From the NCBI GenBank assembly GCA_050948905.1, contig JBMNES010000001.1, forward strand, positions 1,116,001 to 1,180,000: a stretch of DNA of 64,000 nucleotides, given 5' to 3'. Shown here piece after piece: positions 1 through 8,233 of this stretch (the stretch's first letter is position 1; each line of letters starts with the position of its first letter). This DNA is from DTKD01 sp050948905 (GTDB lineage: Bacteria > Armatimonadota > UBA5829). Both the position numbers and the translations under genes were made by a program. Under the pieces are notes generated by a model, which was not told the origin of the DNA, ran no database searches, and saw only the letters and a list, made by a program, of their open reading frames with translations.

Positions 1-483
1 GTGAATCTGCTCAAACGGCGCTACTCCTCCCCAGCAGAAGTACCTCTGCCTCTCAGCGGCAAACTGCTTCTCGCCTCTATACCAGTCTATGGGTATCCTG
101 CGGCGATCGAACTCGACTAGCCGGGGCCGGGCGTGTTCTTCCCAGGTTTTTCTGTCCTTTACGGTAAAATCGACGTGTTCCGGGGTGGAATCGTGGAGTT
201 TGTGCCTGCGCAGCTTCGCGCCATTGCCGTCGAGGTGGAGTATGGTCTCCTCGGTTTCTTCAATGACGACTGACTGAAAATCTATGTCCACGGTGCTATT
301 AAGCCAGCCCGCCGATCTTAAATCCTGCCCGAAGTGCTCGGCTACGTCCTCACCCTCGGCTATGTGGCCTTCCCGAACCCACCGCTGAACCGTCGCCCCC
401 CACGGCGTAACGGACACCGGGAGCATATCGACGGGCTTGCGGTCGAGCGCGGCCTGCATACGTTCTTTGCTGGTCATCTGCAT
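1..483 (-). CDS. Uroporphyrinogen decarboxylase-like protein (URO-D/methyltransferase family), N-terminal part
   Basis: The reverse strand is open from an ATG at 483 to the window edge, giving 161 codons of the N-terminus; the C-terminus lies outside. The protein opens MQMTSKERMQAALDRKPVD, the usual start of URO-D-fold proteins that act in corrinoid- or coenzyme M-linked methyl transfer rather than in heme synthesis. A GGAG lies 9 nt before the ATG at 483; an ATG two codons later is an alternative. It is divergent from the SIS gene at 642, so 484-641 should hold both promoters. A second URO-D-like gene lies at 33203-34432. The family call rests on the N-terminal signature only, and substrate and partner proteins cannot be seen. 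Confidence 0.75.
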   Translation of the reverse strand, partial: MQMTSKERMQAALDRKPVDMLPVSVTPWGATVQRWVREGHIAEGEDVAEHFGQDLRSAGWLNSTVDIDFQSVVIEETEETILHLDGNGAKLRRHKLHDSTPEHVDFTVKDRKTWEEHARPRLVEFDRRRIPIDWYRGEKQFAAERQRYFCWGGVAPFEQIH

Positions 484-641
484 ATTATCTCACTCCATAA
501 TGCATACTCTGCCAATAAATGATATTCCGACATCGAAGCCGTTCTTACCTGCTATAAAGAGTCATATCTTTCTGAGCAGGTCAAACGGGTGTGTTCGGCG
601 AAGATTTCAATTGGCAATTAACCGTAGAGAGGGTTTCATAA

Positions 642-2477
642 ATGAGCGAGACATCGTTAAAGCGTTCAAGAGAGTTTCTTGAGGTGGCGGATCAGTTTAA
701 GTTGGGCGTTTTGGTCACGGAGTCGTCCCATCCGGTGACAGCGGAGCTTAGCCAGACCGCCAAACGCAGCATCCCGGATGCGCTGAGGCTGCTCTTCGAG
801 GTGGACAAGGACGTAGTCGAGAAATACCGGGAATGGGCGACAAGTGATTCGCCTAGAAAGACAGCCGACACGCTGCGTGACGCCATCGCGGCTGGAGGAA
901 ATATGTATTTCACAGGCTGCGGCTCCACTGGCCGGCTCTCCATTCAGCTTGCGTCGATTTGGCGAGACTTCTGGCAGAAACGAAAAGCCAGCGGCCACGC
1001 CGACTCGGAGGATTACGAAAACCGCGCGTTCAGCGTCATGGCGGGCGGGGACTTCGCTTTGATTAAGGCTGTTGAAGGATTCGAGGACTTCACGCAGTTC
1101 GGCGGAAAGCAAATAGGCGATCTCGGCGTGACTCAGGGGGATGTCGTCTTCGCTATAACTGAGGGCGGGGAGACTTCTTTCGTCATCGGAACAGCCTGGA
1201 AGGGGCTGGAGCGGGGCGCTAAGGTATATTTCGTCTACAATAACCCGGACGATATCCTCTGCGAGCACGTGCAGCGCAGCCGCGAGGTCATTCAGGAGCC
1301 GCGCATCGAGAAAATCAATCTCACCACCGGGCCGATGGCCATCACGGGTTCCACTCGAATGCAGGCCACCACGATTCAGTTGTGCGTGATGCTCACTGTG
1401 CTGGAGATGGTGCTGCGAGACCTGATCGATGACCCTGCGCTGAGTTCGGATGCAGTTCCCGCGCAGTTTATGGCAAAGCTGGAAGAGATGCACGCCACCC
1501 TGATGTCGCAGCCGCTGTGTGATTCTCTTGCAAAGCTGGTGGAATTGGAGGAGAGCGTATATCGCGCCGACCACAAGAACAATTATTTCGCCAATTTGAT
1601 CGGTGTGGACGTGCTTACCGACACCACCGAGCGCTCGCCGACGTTCTGCACCCCTCCGTTCCGCAAATTTGACGACACCAGTGCGGCGGAGAGCTGGGCG
1701 TTTCTGTATCTGCCTTATGAGAAAACAGAGGATGCCTGGAATTGGATTCTCAAGAAGCAGCCAAGTTGTGTAGAATGGACCGAGGAAGAGGTTCGCGAGT
1801 TGGTCGGGGATGAGAAGCTCGCAGCTACTTATGAGGTCATTAAGCGCATATCGAAACGGGAGCTGATGCGCTTTAAGATCGGCAAAGATGGGTTAAAGAA
1901 TCGACCGCTGGGTAAAGGCGACAGTGCGGTTGCGATTCTTCTGGAGGCTGAGGCGGACTGCCTGACTTCTGAGAACGGTTTCTTCAGAAAACAGCTTGAA
2001 GAGGCGGCTGCGTCTGGTGCGCGGACGGGGTTGATTTATCTCGGCAGCGAGGATGGCGTGCGAAAGGCTGAGGAGTTCGTAAAGGGCTGGAACCCGGATG
2101 CTGCGGCAGTATTTGCAGTGGTGCCGCAGACTGATTTTCTGCTGGATGGAGTCACGCGCGCCGGTGCGAAGATGCTGATGAACGCGAACTCAACCTGCAC
2201 GATGGTGCGCCTGGGCCGAGTGCTTGGAAACGTTATGATATGGCTGGTTGCGTCGAACCTCAAACTGATCGACCGCTCAACTCGTTATATTTGCAAGCTC
2301 ACCGGCCTGGATTATGTGGCCGCTAACGAGCTGCTGTTCGAGGTTGTGGAATATGTCGAACCGCGAATGAAGGCGGATCAAAAATACCCGCCCATCGTCG
2401 GCACGTCGGTGATGCGAGCGAAGTATAATCTCAGCAACGAGGACGCTGAAAAGAAACTAATGGAGGAACTTGGCTGA
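642..2477 (+). CDS. Double SIS-domain protein of the GKRP/MurQ (glucokinase regulator / N-acetylmuramate-6-phosphate etherase) type
   Basis: The 611-residue protein holds two sugar isomerase (SIS) folds. The first contains MYFTGCGSTGRLSIQLAS near residue 88, matching the phosphosugar-binding loop of MurQ and of glucokinase regulatory protein; TGPMAITGSTRMQA near residue 230 is the second typical loop. The length matches the GKRP-like two-SIS form (about 600 residues) rather than single-SIS MurQ (about 300). AGAGGG lies 8-9 nt upstream of the ATG. The rhamnose isomerase gene follows 44 bp downstream on the same strand, suggesting a shared sugar role. Either phosphosugar sensing or MurNAc-6-P etherase activity is possible; sequence alone does not decide. 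Confidence 0.75.
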   Translation: MSETSLKRSREFLEVADQFKLGVLVTESSHPVTAELSQTAKRSIPDALRLLFEVDKDVVEKYREWATSDSPRKTADTLRDAIAAGGNMYFTGCGSTGRLSIQLASIWRDFWQKRKASGHADSEDYENRAFSVMAGGDFALIKAVEGFEDFTQFGGKQIGDLGVTQGDVVFAITEGGETSFVIGTAWKGLERGAKVYFVYNNPDDILCEHVQRSREVIQEPRIEKINLTTGPMAITGSTRMQATTIQLCVMLTVLEMVLRDLIDDPALSSDAVPAQFMAKLEEMHATLMSQPLCDSLAKLVELEESVYRADHKNNYFANLIGVDVLTDTTERSPTFCTPPFRKFDDTSAAESWAFLYLPYEKTEDAWNWILKKQPSCVEWTEEEVRELVGDEKLAATYEVIKRISKRELMRFKIGKDGLKNRPLGKGDSAVAILLEAEADCLTSENGFFRKQLEEAAASGARTGLIYLGSEDGVRKAEEFVKGWNPDAAAVFAVVPQTDFLLDGVTRAGAKMLMNANSTCTMVRLGRVLGNVMIWLVASNLKLIDRSTRYICKLTGLDYVAANELLFEVVEYVEPRMKADQKYPPIVGTSVMRAKYNLSNEDAEKKLMEELG

Positions 2478-2521
2478 GTTTCTTATAATCCGTATATGCA
2501 TATATGTAGAGAGGTGTGAAC

Positions 2522-3757
2522 ATGGCACACGATTTTCGAGCAGAATACAACATCCTCGCGGACAAGCTTGCCGCCCGTGGAGTCGATGTAGAAAAGGTCA
2601 AGGCAAGGCTCAAATCACAACATATCGAGACCCCAAGCTGGGGTTTTGCAGACGCTGGAACCCGGTTTGGCACATACCAGCAGGAAGGTTCCGCGATCAC
2701 CATCGAGGAGAAAATCGCGGACGCGGCTCAGGTCAACAAGTTCACCGGCGTTGCGCCGACCGTAGCTGTGCACGTTCTTTGGGACTTCCCGAACGGCGTC
2801 TCCGATGCGCAGGCGCTATCTGATTACGCCAAATCCCTCGGCGTTGCAATCGGAGCGATAAACCCGAACGTCTTTCAAGGCAGAGAATACGCCTTCGGAA
2901 GCATAACAAGCGAGGACCCAGGCGTCCGGCAGCAGGCAATCGACCACATGCTCTATTCCATCGATATAGGCAAAGAGCTTGGTTCTGAACTGCTTTCGTT
3001 GTGGTTTGCCGACGGCACCGACTATCCGGGGCAGGGAGATTTCAGACGACGCAAACACTACGCTGAAGACGCACTCAAGACGGTATACAATGCGATGCCG
3101 GATAATATGCGCATGCTCATTGAGTATAAGCCATTCGAGCCGGGGTTCTATCATACCGACCTGGCCGACTGGGGAATGAGTTATGTCACAGCCCAAAAGT
3201 GCGGCCCGAACGCGCACGTGTTAGTTGACCTCGGTCATCATTTGCAGGGTGCCAATATCGAGCACATCGTGTCGTTTTTGCTGGATGAAGAGCGGCTGGG
3301 CGGTTTCCACTTCAACAATCACAAATACGCCGATGACGATCTTACCGTCGGCTCGATCAACCCCTACGAGCTGTTCTTGATCTACAACGAACTGGCCAAA
3401 GCGGAAGATGCGCCGAACAACAACCCGCCGGTGGCATATATGATCGACCAGTGCCATACCACCAAGCAGAAAATGGATGCGATGATCCAGACGATTATCC
3501 ATATCCAGACAGCTTATGCCAAGGCTATGTGCATCGACCGGACAAAGCTGTTGGAGGCTCAGAAGGCCAATGACATAGTCTCTGCGGAGACCTGTCTGCA
3601 GCAGGCGTTCAATACGGATGTAGAGCCGCTGTTGAAAGTGGTTCGCGAGGAAATGGGAATCGATCCCGATCCGCTTCAGGCGTTTCGTGCCAGCGGATAT
3701 TGGAAGAAGATAAGTTCCGAGAGAGGAATACGCTCCGGTCTTGGCCTGGGCGCCTGA
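2522..3757 (+). CDS. rhaI: L-rhamnose isomerase (RhaI type) / related ketose-aldose isomerase
   Basis: This 411-residue protein matches the RhaI type of L-rhamnose isomerase (Pseudomonas stutzeri-like TIM barrel), which interconverts L-rhamnose and L-rhamnulose using divalent metals. Conserved stretches include LSLWFADGTDYPGQGDFRRR, IEYKPFEPGFYHTD, LVDLGHHLQGANIE and GGFHFNNHKYADDDLTVGSI, carrying the metal-binding Glu, Asp and His residues of the barrel. The ATG at 2522 is chosen because GAGAGG at 2509-2514 lies 7 nt before it; a GTG at 2516 would be only 1 nt from that site. The SIS gene ends 44 bp upstream and a clear terminator follows at 3787. Members of this family also isomerise D-allose and other sugars. 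No rhaB or rhaD is seen nearby. Confidence 0.88.
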   Translation: MAHDFRAEYNILADKLAARGVDVEKVKARLKSQHIETPSWGFADAGTRFGTYQQEGSAITIEEKIADAAQVNKFTGVAPTVAVHVLWDFPNGVSDAQALSDYAKSLGVAIGAINPNVFQGREYAFGSITSEDPGVRQQAIDHMLYSIDIGKELGSELLSLWFADGTDYPGQGDFRRRKHYAEDALKTVYNAMPDNMRMLIEYKPFEPGFYHTDLADWGMSYVTAQKCGPNAHVLVDLGHHLQGANIEHIVSFLLDEERLGGFHFNNHKYADDDLTVGSINPYELFLIYNELAKAEDAPNNNPPVAYMIDQCHTTKQKMDAMIQTIIHIQTAYAKAMCIDRTKLLEAQKANDIVSAETCLQQAFNTDVEPLLKVVREEMGIDPDPLQAFRASGYWKKISSERGIRSGLGLGA

Positions 3758-3786
3758 TCTTATTCCATACAACCTCCCTCCACAAA

Positions 3787-3821
3787 TCGAGGCTCGGCAG
3801 AGGTCGGGCCTCGACTTTTTT
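3787..3821 (+). terminator. Rho-independent terminator after rhaI
   Basis: TCGAGGCTCG pairs with CGGGCCTCGA across a short loop, with one G-T wobble, and a run of six T follows. It lies 30 bp after the rhaI stop and closes the SIS-rhaI unit. Confidence 0.8.
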
Positions 3822-4023
3822 AAAATACGTATTCCTACCAGTCTACCTCACAGCCTCATATATGGAATAAACTCCTGTAATATCGATTTTGAAGATCCCA
3901 TACTGTGCGGTTATAACGGTCTATTAGCAGCTTTTTGTCTATATCTGAGCTGCAATATGGAACAATTCGTTGTGTAAATTCTGACCCGGATACGGTATTT
4001 GCGGAACCATAGAGGTAGTATTG

Positions 4024-4356
4024 ATGCACAAATCCGCTCGAAAAAAAGGTTTTACGCTGGTCGAGGTTATGGTCGTAGTATCGTTGATAGCGATGCTGTT
4101 GGCGATTGCCACGCCGAGTTTTGTGAAGACCAGAGATGTGGCCCGCACCAACGCCTGTCTGGCGAACTTAAAATCTCTGGACGGGGCCAAGATGCAGTGG
4201 GCGATGGAATATCACAAAAATGATGGCGATGTTGTAACCTGGGGAAACATCGCGCCGGGTTATATGAAGACGCAGGTTAATTGTCCGTGGGGATACGCCT
4301 ACACCCTTCAGCCAATCGGCGTTCCGCCTTATTGCCCTGTCGTCGGCCACCACTAA
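4024..4356 (+). CDS. Type IV pilin-like / pseudopilin protein
   Basis: The 110-residue protein has a type III prepilin signal: a short basic leader (MHKSARKKG) followed by FTLVEVMVVVSLIAMLLAIA, so prepilin peptidase should cut after the Gly, and the Glu at +5 is present. The rest is a small globular domain with two cysteines that could pair. AGAGG lies 7 nt before the ATG at 4024. It stands alone: no assembly ATPase, prepilin peptidase or other pilin gene is in the window, so the assembly machinery must be elsewhere. It could be a minor pilin or a type II secretion pseudopilin. Confidence 0.8.
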   Translation: MHKSARKKGFTLVEVMVVVSLIAMLLAIATPSFVKTRDVARTNACLANLKSLDGAKMQWAMEYHKNDGDVVTWGNIAPGYMKTQVNCPWGYAYTLQPIGVPPYCPVVGHH

Positions 4357-4377
4357 TACAAGCTGCACCTGACAATT

Positions 4378-4410
4378 TTAGGGCCTGATGCATAACCCGA
4401 TCAGGCCCTA
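4378..4410. other. Strong hairpin between convergent pilin and HTH genes
   Basis: TTAGGGCCTGAT and ATCAGGCCCTA form an 11-bp perfect stem around a 10-nt loop. No T-run follows on either strand, so this is a terminator-like hairpin and not a textbook intrinsic terminator. It separates the plus-strand pilin gene from the minus-strand HTH gene. Confidence 0.5.
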
Positions 4411-4478
4411 ACGATAGTGCATATTCGCTTGTATACCGGCAAAACCGGTGTTTCCAATTGGCCGCTTCTACGCACCTA

Positions 4479-4730
4479 TTAAGTATCTGCAATTATTCCC
4501 AGTTCTACTGCCCTTTTGAACGCTTGAAACCTGTTTGTTGCCCCTAATTTGACGTATGCCCTAGCTAAATAAAAGTCAACCGTTCTCTTGCTTACCGAAA
4601 GACTTTGTGCCACCTCACTGGAGCACTTTCCGTCAAAAATTAATTTGAGAATCTCGCGTTCCCTTTCCGTAATTTGGGCCAGGGTCTCCCTATCCCCGGG
4701 GCCTAACGCAGTTCGCTCGGTGCTATCCAT
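4479..4730 (-). CDS. Small LuxR/GerE-type helix-turn-helix protein
   Basis: The 83-residue protein is essentially a free-standing LuxR C-terminal DNA-binding domain: ITEREREILKLIFDGKCSSE, then VAQSLSVSKRTVDFYLARAY with the HTH recognition helix, then KLGATNRFQAFKRAVELGII. There is no receiver or ligand-binding domain. The ATG at 4730 has GAGGGGG about 10 nt upstream. An in-frame TTG at 4751 would overlap the sigma factor stop as TTGA but has no ribosome site. It lies directly downstream of the sigma factor gene and is surely co-transcribed with it. It may partner or antagonise the sigma factor, or regulate the shared promoter. Confidence 0.82.
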   Translation of the reverse strand: MDSTERTALGPGDRETLAQITEREREILKLIFDGKCSSEVAQSLSVSKRTVDFYLARAYVKLGATNRFQAFKRAVELGIIADT

Positions 4731-4747
4731 GCTTCCCGTGCCCCCTC

Positions 4748-5641
4748 TCAAGTGTCAAAAAATGTATCAAGCCAATTTCTTGTCACCGCGAGTTTAAGTT
4801 TTTTGAGCGCCCTGGCTTCCAACTGACGCACTCTCTCCCTAGTTATATGCATCTGCTGTCCGATTTCCTGCAGGGTGAATACAGAACCACCCTTCAGTCC
4901 AAAGCGCTTTTCGATTATTATTTTTTCCTGAGGACTCAGCCAATCCATCAATTCACCAAGCACCTCAACTGTCTCCTGCTTCATCACATCATGCTCAGGA
5001 TTCGCTGATCCCGAATCCGTCAGCCTTTCGATGAGCGAGGTCATTCCGTCCTCCGAGACAGGCTCATCCAACGAGACCAAAGCCTCAGAGGCTTCGAGCA
5101 GCCGCAGCACCTTCTCCCGGGGGAGCTGCATCCGCTCGCAGAGCTCTTCGATTGTGGGTTCCCTACCGAATTCGTTAACAAAAGAGGTGCCAGCCTTATT
5201 AAGCCTACGAATAGACTGAATTACATAGCTCGGCACCCTGATTGCTCGGCCCTGGCGTTCGATCGCGCGCATAATCGCCTGTCTGATCCAGGCGACCGCA
5301 TAGGTACTGAATCTAAATCCCCGCTCCGGGTCAAACGATTCCACAGCCTTCATCAAGCCTATATTACCCTCTTGAATCAGGTCAGGCAGCGGAACCCCAG
5401 AACGAGCATACACCTTTGCAATACTCACGACCAGCTTCAGATTGCACTCCACCAACTTCCGGTGGGCGCTCAGATCACCTGCTTTAGCTTCTCTCGATAG
5501 CCTTTGCTCTTCTTCGGCACTCAGCAAAGGCCATTTACCGATTCGATCGAGATACATATCCATCGAATCGGCTACTTCCGAAGTTACGGGCAGCGCTTCT
5601 TCAAGACCCGGCTCCGTCAATTCCAGCGGATCGCTGTGCAT
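4748..5641 (-). CDS. RNA polymerase sigma-70 family factor (group 2/RpoD-like)
   Basis: The 297-residue protein has region 1.2 (DMYLDRIGKWPLLSAEEEQR), region 2 with DLIQEGNIGLMKAVESFDPE and FRFSTYAVAWIRQAIMRAIE for core binding, -10 recognition and melting, region 3, and region 4 ending TLQEIGQQMHITRERVRQLE, which reads the -35 element. It lacks the long acidic region 1.1 of the main housekeeping sigma, so an alternative (group 2-like) sigma is more likely, although a short primary sigma is not excluded. GGAGG lies 7 nt before the ATG at 5641. A 17-bp palindrome is centred about 45 bp upstream of the start. The HTH gene follows immediately. Confidence 0.9.
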   Translation of the reverse strand: MHSDPLELTEPGLEEALPVTSEVADSMDMYLDRIGKWPLLSAEEEQRLSREAKAGDLSAHRKLVECNLKLVVSIAKVYARSGVPLPDLIQEGNIGLMKAVESFDPERGFRFSTYAVAWIRQAIMRAIERQGRAIRVPSYVIQSIRRLNKAGTSFVNEFGREPTIEELCERMQLPREKVLRLLEASEALVSLDEPVSEDGMTSLIERLTDSGSANPEHDVMKQETVEVLGELMDWLSPQEKIIIEKRFGLKGGSVFTLQEIGQQMHITRERVRQLEARALKKLKLAVTRNWLDTFFDT

Positions 5642-5677
5642 CGACAAGCCTCCTTCCTCCAATACCTCTTCATGAGG

Positions 5678-5694
5678 AATATCAACTTGATATT
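5678..5694. promoter_or_regulatory. 17-bp perfect palindrome upstream of the sigma factor gene (candidate operator)
   Basis: AATATCAACTTGATATT is an inverted repeat with 8-bp perfect arms around one central base. It lies 36 bp upstream of the sigma factor ATG, where a promoter or operator would be expected. A LuxR-type dimer typically binds such a site, so autoregulation by the co-transcribed HTH protein is possible; this is inference. Confidence 0.45.
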
Positions 5695-6541
5695 TAGCAC
5701 CAGTCGCACACGAACAGTGCGCGGTCTATCCCAACCAGCATCTGCCTGCCCACTTGATCGGCTTCCTACCGCAAAGCAGGTTACATCTCGCCCAGCCAGT
5801 GCAACAACACTACGACATCTTTGCCCAAACTGGACAGTGCCCGCCATAACCGGCGGTAATGTCACAATTCCTCTCCAGCGACCTCCTTGTCTAACTGATC
5901 AGAGTCCGAAATCAGGTTATTGCTATTGCCTTCTCAGAGAACGATCCCTCCGAAAAGAGTTAGAACGCCGGATAATCTCGACGCCATATATGCATCAGGC
6001 GAAGAGAATAGATATTTCCACAGAACAATGCCGTAAGGGTGGAATTCGCGGCGGTTCTGGTGTTATCTTCTGTGGGCCGGCAGATATTCGGGTAACAACA
6101 AAGCGCCACCCTATTTTGAATAGGGCTTTCCCGTCGTCTGCCTGCGTCGCTTTTGGTGGTTGTTCTGTGCGTAGTTCGGCGTTCTCAACGAATACATACT
6201 AGCACGCGATTGCAACGATTTGACAACAACCTTGTAACAGATCAGTAAAATAAATCCGTGCCAGGCCAGATAATCAACCCGTGCGGCCCACTTTGCACTG
6301 CTCCCGGCCCGCGACACCACACCTTATGCATTACAACTTCGCCATTTACCGGCCGACTTCCTCTATTGAGTAGCTCGACTTATAAATTATACGGCAATTA
6401 ATGTGCCAAAGTGAAAATGTCGCATAAACCCGGTAAGCTTGCGTGTGTTTCTATTTACCTGTTCGGTATTTTTTCTAAACGGGCCCTCGCCACTATAATT
6501 GAGTGCATTTTACAGCCCTGAAGTTCTTAACCAGCGTTTTT
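5695..6541. other. Large intergenic region without a supported gene
   Basis: About 850 bp lie between the divergent sigma factor and acetyltransferase genes. The open frames here have no ribosome site, no recognisable domain and protein-unlike composition. A compact hairpin with a 7-bp stem and 3-nt loop (CCCTATT TTG AATAGGG) lies at 6109-6125. Around it, segments near 6094-6109 and 6146-6161 (AACAA...CCACC versus GGTGG...TTGTT; AAAGCG versus CGCTTT) can pair over a longer range. The stretch may hold a long 5' leader or a structured RNA; I recognise no known RNA family. Confidence 0.4.
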
Positions 6542-6550
6542 TGTTATAAT
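6542..6550 (+). promoter_or_regulatory. Extended -10 promoter element of the Eis-like gene
   Basis: TGTTATAAT matches the extended -10 consensus TGnTATAAT exactly. It predicts a transcript start near 6557, about 18 nt before the ATG at 6575. No good -35 is seen, which extended -10 promoters tolerate. Another TATAAT lies at 6494. Confidence 0.5.
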
Positions 6551-6574
6551 AATCTGCTTACGCAGGAGATGACT

Positions 6575-7786
6575 ATGATCGCCAGAAATCCTAAAAAAAC
6601 CGAGCTTCAAAGAGCCATTGAGGTTGCAGCAGTCGCATTCCCGGATACACCGTTGGAAGAGTGGGCGAGTTTTTTTGAGATGGTTGCGGAGGTTTTTGGG
6701 CTGCGGTACATTTTGGTGGTAGAAGACGAGGGTTTGATTGTCTCCACGCTGGTGTGTCGGCCGGCTCCGGTATATATCAACGGCTCGCCCGTAAGCCACG
6801 CCGCCGTCGGGGCTGTTGCTACTGTTCCTGAGGCACGTTGCAAGGGATTTGCTTCGGAGATGATGAGGGAATCGGTGCGGCTGCTGCGTTCCGATAAGAT
6901 TTATTTGTCGTCGCTGTGGCCGTTCTCATATCCATATTATCGTAAGTTCGGCTGGGAGGTCGGCTCGGAGACGCGTAATTATAGCGCGGCAGGCAAGGTT
7001 TTCACCGAGTTGGGAGACGCTGGCAACGCACGATTTATAAGGCAGGGGGATCTGCGGTATATCAAAGGGATTTTTGACGATTGGGCACAGGAATACAATT
7101 GCCTGACACAGCGTACCGATGTGTGGTGGGACAGGGTGACCAAACTGAAGTTGACCCCGCTGACCGAACCCGGCTCGGGCAACGGCGTGGTTGTGCACAC
7201 AACCGGTGGCCGAGTCGACGGATATGCGGTATACGTGTTCACTCGGAAAGACGATCGAAAGTCTATTAGCGTCTACGAAATCGCGTATTCGGAGGCCGCC
7301 CATCGCAGGGATATGCTGGCATTACTAGGCAGGTTGGTCGATGATGGCACCCTTTCGTTCTACGCGCCGGTCGATGATCTGTTTTTACAGGAAATACCTA
7401 ACCCGCGCGCGATTAGCACAGGCATAGCCCCTTCACACCAGTTCAGAGTTGTAGACCCCATTGGTGCAATGGCCAGTCTCGCCGTTGACGAGGACGTCTC
7501 CGGCGGCGTCAGCTTCTCGATTAGTGACCCGGTCTTTGAAAAAGGCTGGGACTTCAGCGTGGAGGCCGACGGGGGAGGGATCGAAATAGGAAAACCCAAC
7601 TCCAGGCACCGATTGCAGTTGGATATACAGACCTTCGCCAGACTATATTCCGGTTATCTGTCTCCCTATGACGCCTGGGAACTCGGCAAGATTCGGGTAG
7701 AAGGGGAGGGGATGGAGATGCTTATCAAGGCGGGTGAGATTTTTTCACCCCTTACGCCTTATCGAACCTGGCTGGAGCCAGGCTAG
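6575..7786 (+). CDS. Eis-like GNAT N-acetyltransferase
   Basis: The 403-residue protein has the build of Eis-family acetyltransferases: an N-terminal GNAT domain with the acetyl-CoA binding loop near residues 75-95 (VATVPEARCKGFASEMMRES), the following LSSLWPFSYPYYRKFGWEVG typical of the family, a second GNAT-like half, and a C-terminal sterol-carrier-like (SCP2) domain. Eis proteins acetylate amines of aminoglycosides, peptides or polyamines; the substrate here is unknown. The start is set at the ATG at 6575, with AGGAG 6-7 nt upstream; longer forms lack a ribosome site. The gene converges on a small gene ending at 7790. Confidence 0.85.
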   Translation: MIARNPKKTELQRAIEVAAVAFPDTPLEEWASFFEMVAEVFGLRYILVVEDEGLIVSTLVCRPAPVYINGSPVSHAAVGAVATVPEARCKGFASEMMRESVRLLRSDKIYLSSLWPFSYPYYRKFGWEVGSETRNYSAAGKVFTELGDAGNARFIRQGDLRYIKGIFDDWAQEYNCLTQRTDVWWDRVTKLKLTPLTEPGSGNGVVVHTTGGRVDGYAVYVFTRKDDRKSISVYEIAYSEAAHRRDMLALLGRLVDDGTLSFYAPVDDLFLQEIPNPRAISTGIAPSHQFRVVDPIGAMASLAVDEDVSGGVSFSISDPVFEKGWDFSVEADGGGIEIGKPNSRHRLQLDIQTFARLYSGYLSPYDAWELGKIRVEGEGMEMLIKAGEIFSPLTPYRTWLEPG

Positions 7787-7789
7787 GAG

Positions 7790-8113
7790 CTAATCTTCCT
7801 TCAGGATTTCTATGGCCCGCCGCGCGTCCTGCGATGGGACTTTAACCTGCGGTGGTTTGTCCGATAACGCCGTATCGATACCCTCATCGTGCAGCATATC
7901 TGCCAATCTTTCGGATTCCTCAATTTCCCGGCACCACGCCACCGTGATCATTTGTCCCAATTCGAACTTCGCATTAGCGGGGATGTCGGCGATATAGTGT
8001 GGTGGCAGATCCTGACCCAGCGTCCTCAGCCTCACCAGCCTCCGCACGAGCAGATATATCGCGAACATCGCGATGGCCAACTGCAATGCCATTGCTATCT
8101 CTGTCGAGCTCAT
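7790..8113 (-). CDS. Small membrane protein with DUF2007-like signal-transducing domain
   Basis: The 107-residue protein has one N-terminal membrane helix (about residues 6-25, IAMALQLAIAMFAIYLLV), a basic stop-transfer stretch, and a soluble C-terminal half containing ITVAWCREIEESERLADMLH. The soluble part fits the small DUF2007 'putative signal transducing' fold, whose role is not settled. AAGG lies about 8 nt before the ATG at 8113. The gene converges tightly with the acetyltransferase gene (3 bp between stops) and is divergent from the glycosyltransferase gene. The family assignment is tentative; the membrane anchor is clear. Confidence 0.6.
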   Translation of the reverse strand: MSSTEIAMALQLAIAMFAIYLLVRRLVRLRTLGQDLPPHYIADIPANAKFELGQMITVAWCREIEESERLADMLHDEGIDTALSDKPPQVKVPSQDARRAIEILKED

Positions 8114-8187
8114 AATATACCTTTTTAAGGATTCAAAAAACAGACATTTATATTATACGCGCATGCGAACCGAATAGCATCGTGCCG

Positions 8188-8216
8188 TTGCAGGAGTTGC
8201 ACGGGCAAGGTATACT
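8188..8216 (+). promoter_or_regulatory. Promoter of the GT4 glycosyltransferase gene
   Basis: TTGCAG at 8188-8193 and TATACT at 8211-8216 are spaced by 17 bp. The predicted start near 8223 gives a leader of only about 11 nt, in which no Shine-Dalgarno sequence is visible, so translation may be close to leaderless. Confidence 0.55.
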
Positions 8217-8233
8217 ATTGTCGCGGGTATACT

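Noticed and set aside
666..1574. A 302-codon minus-strand frame opposite the SIS gene
   Set aside because: Shadow of the SIS gene; no known domain.
5504..6202. A 232-codon plus-strand frame over the sigma factor upstream region
   Set aside because: It overlaps the start of the well-supported sigma gene on the opposite strand, has no ribosome site and its composition is not protein-like.
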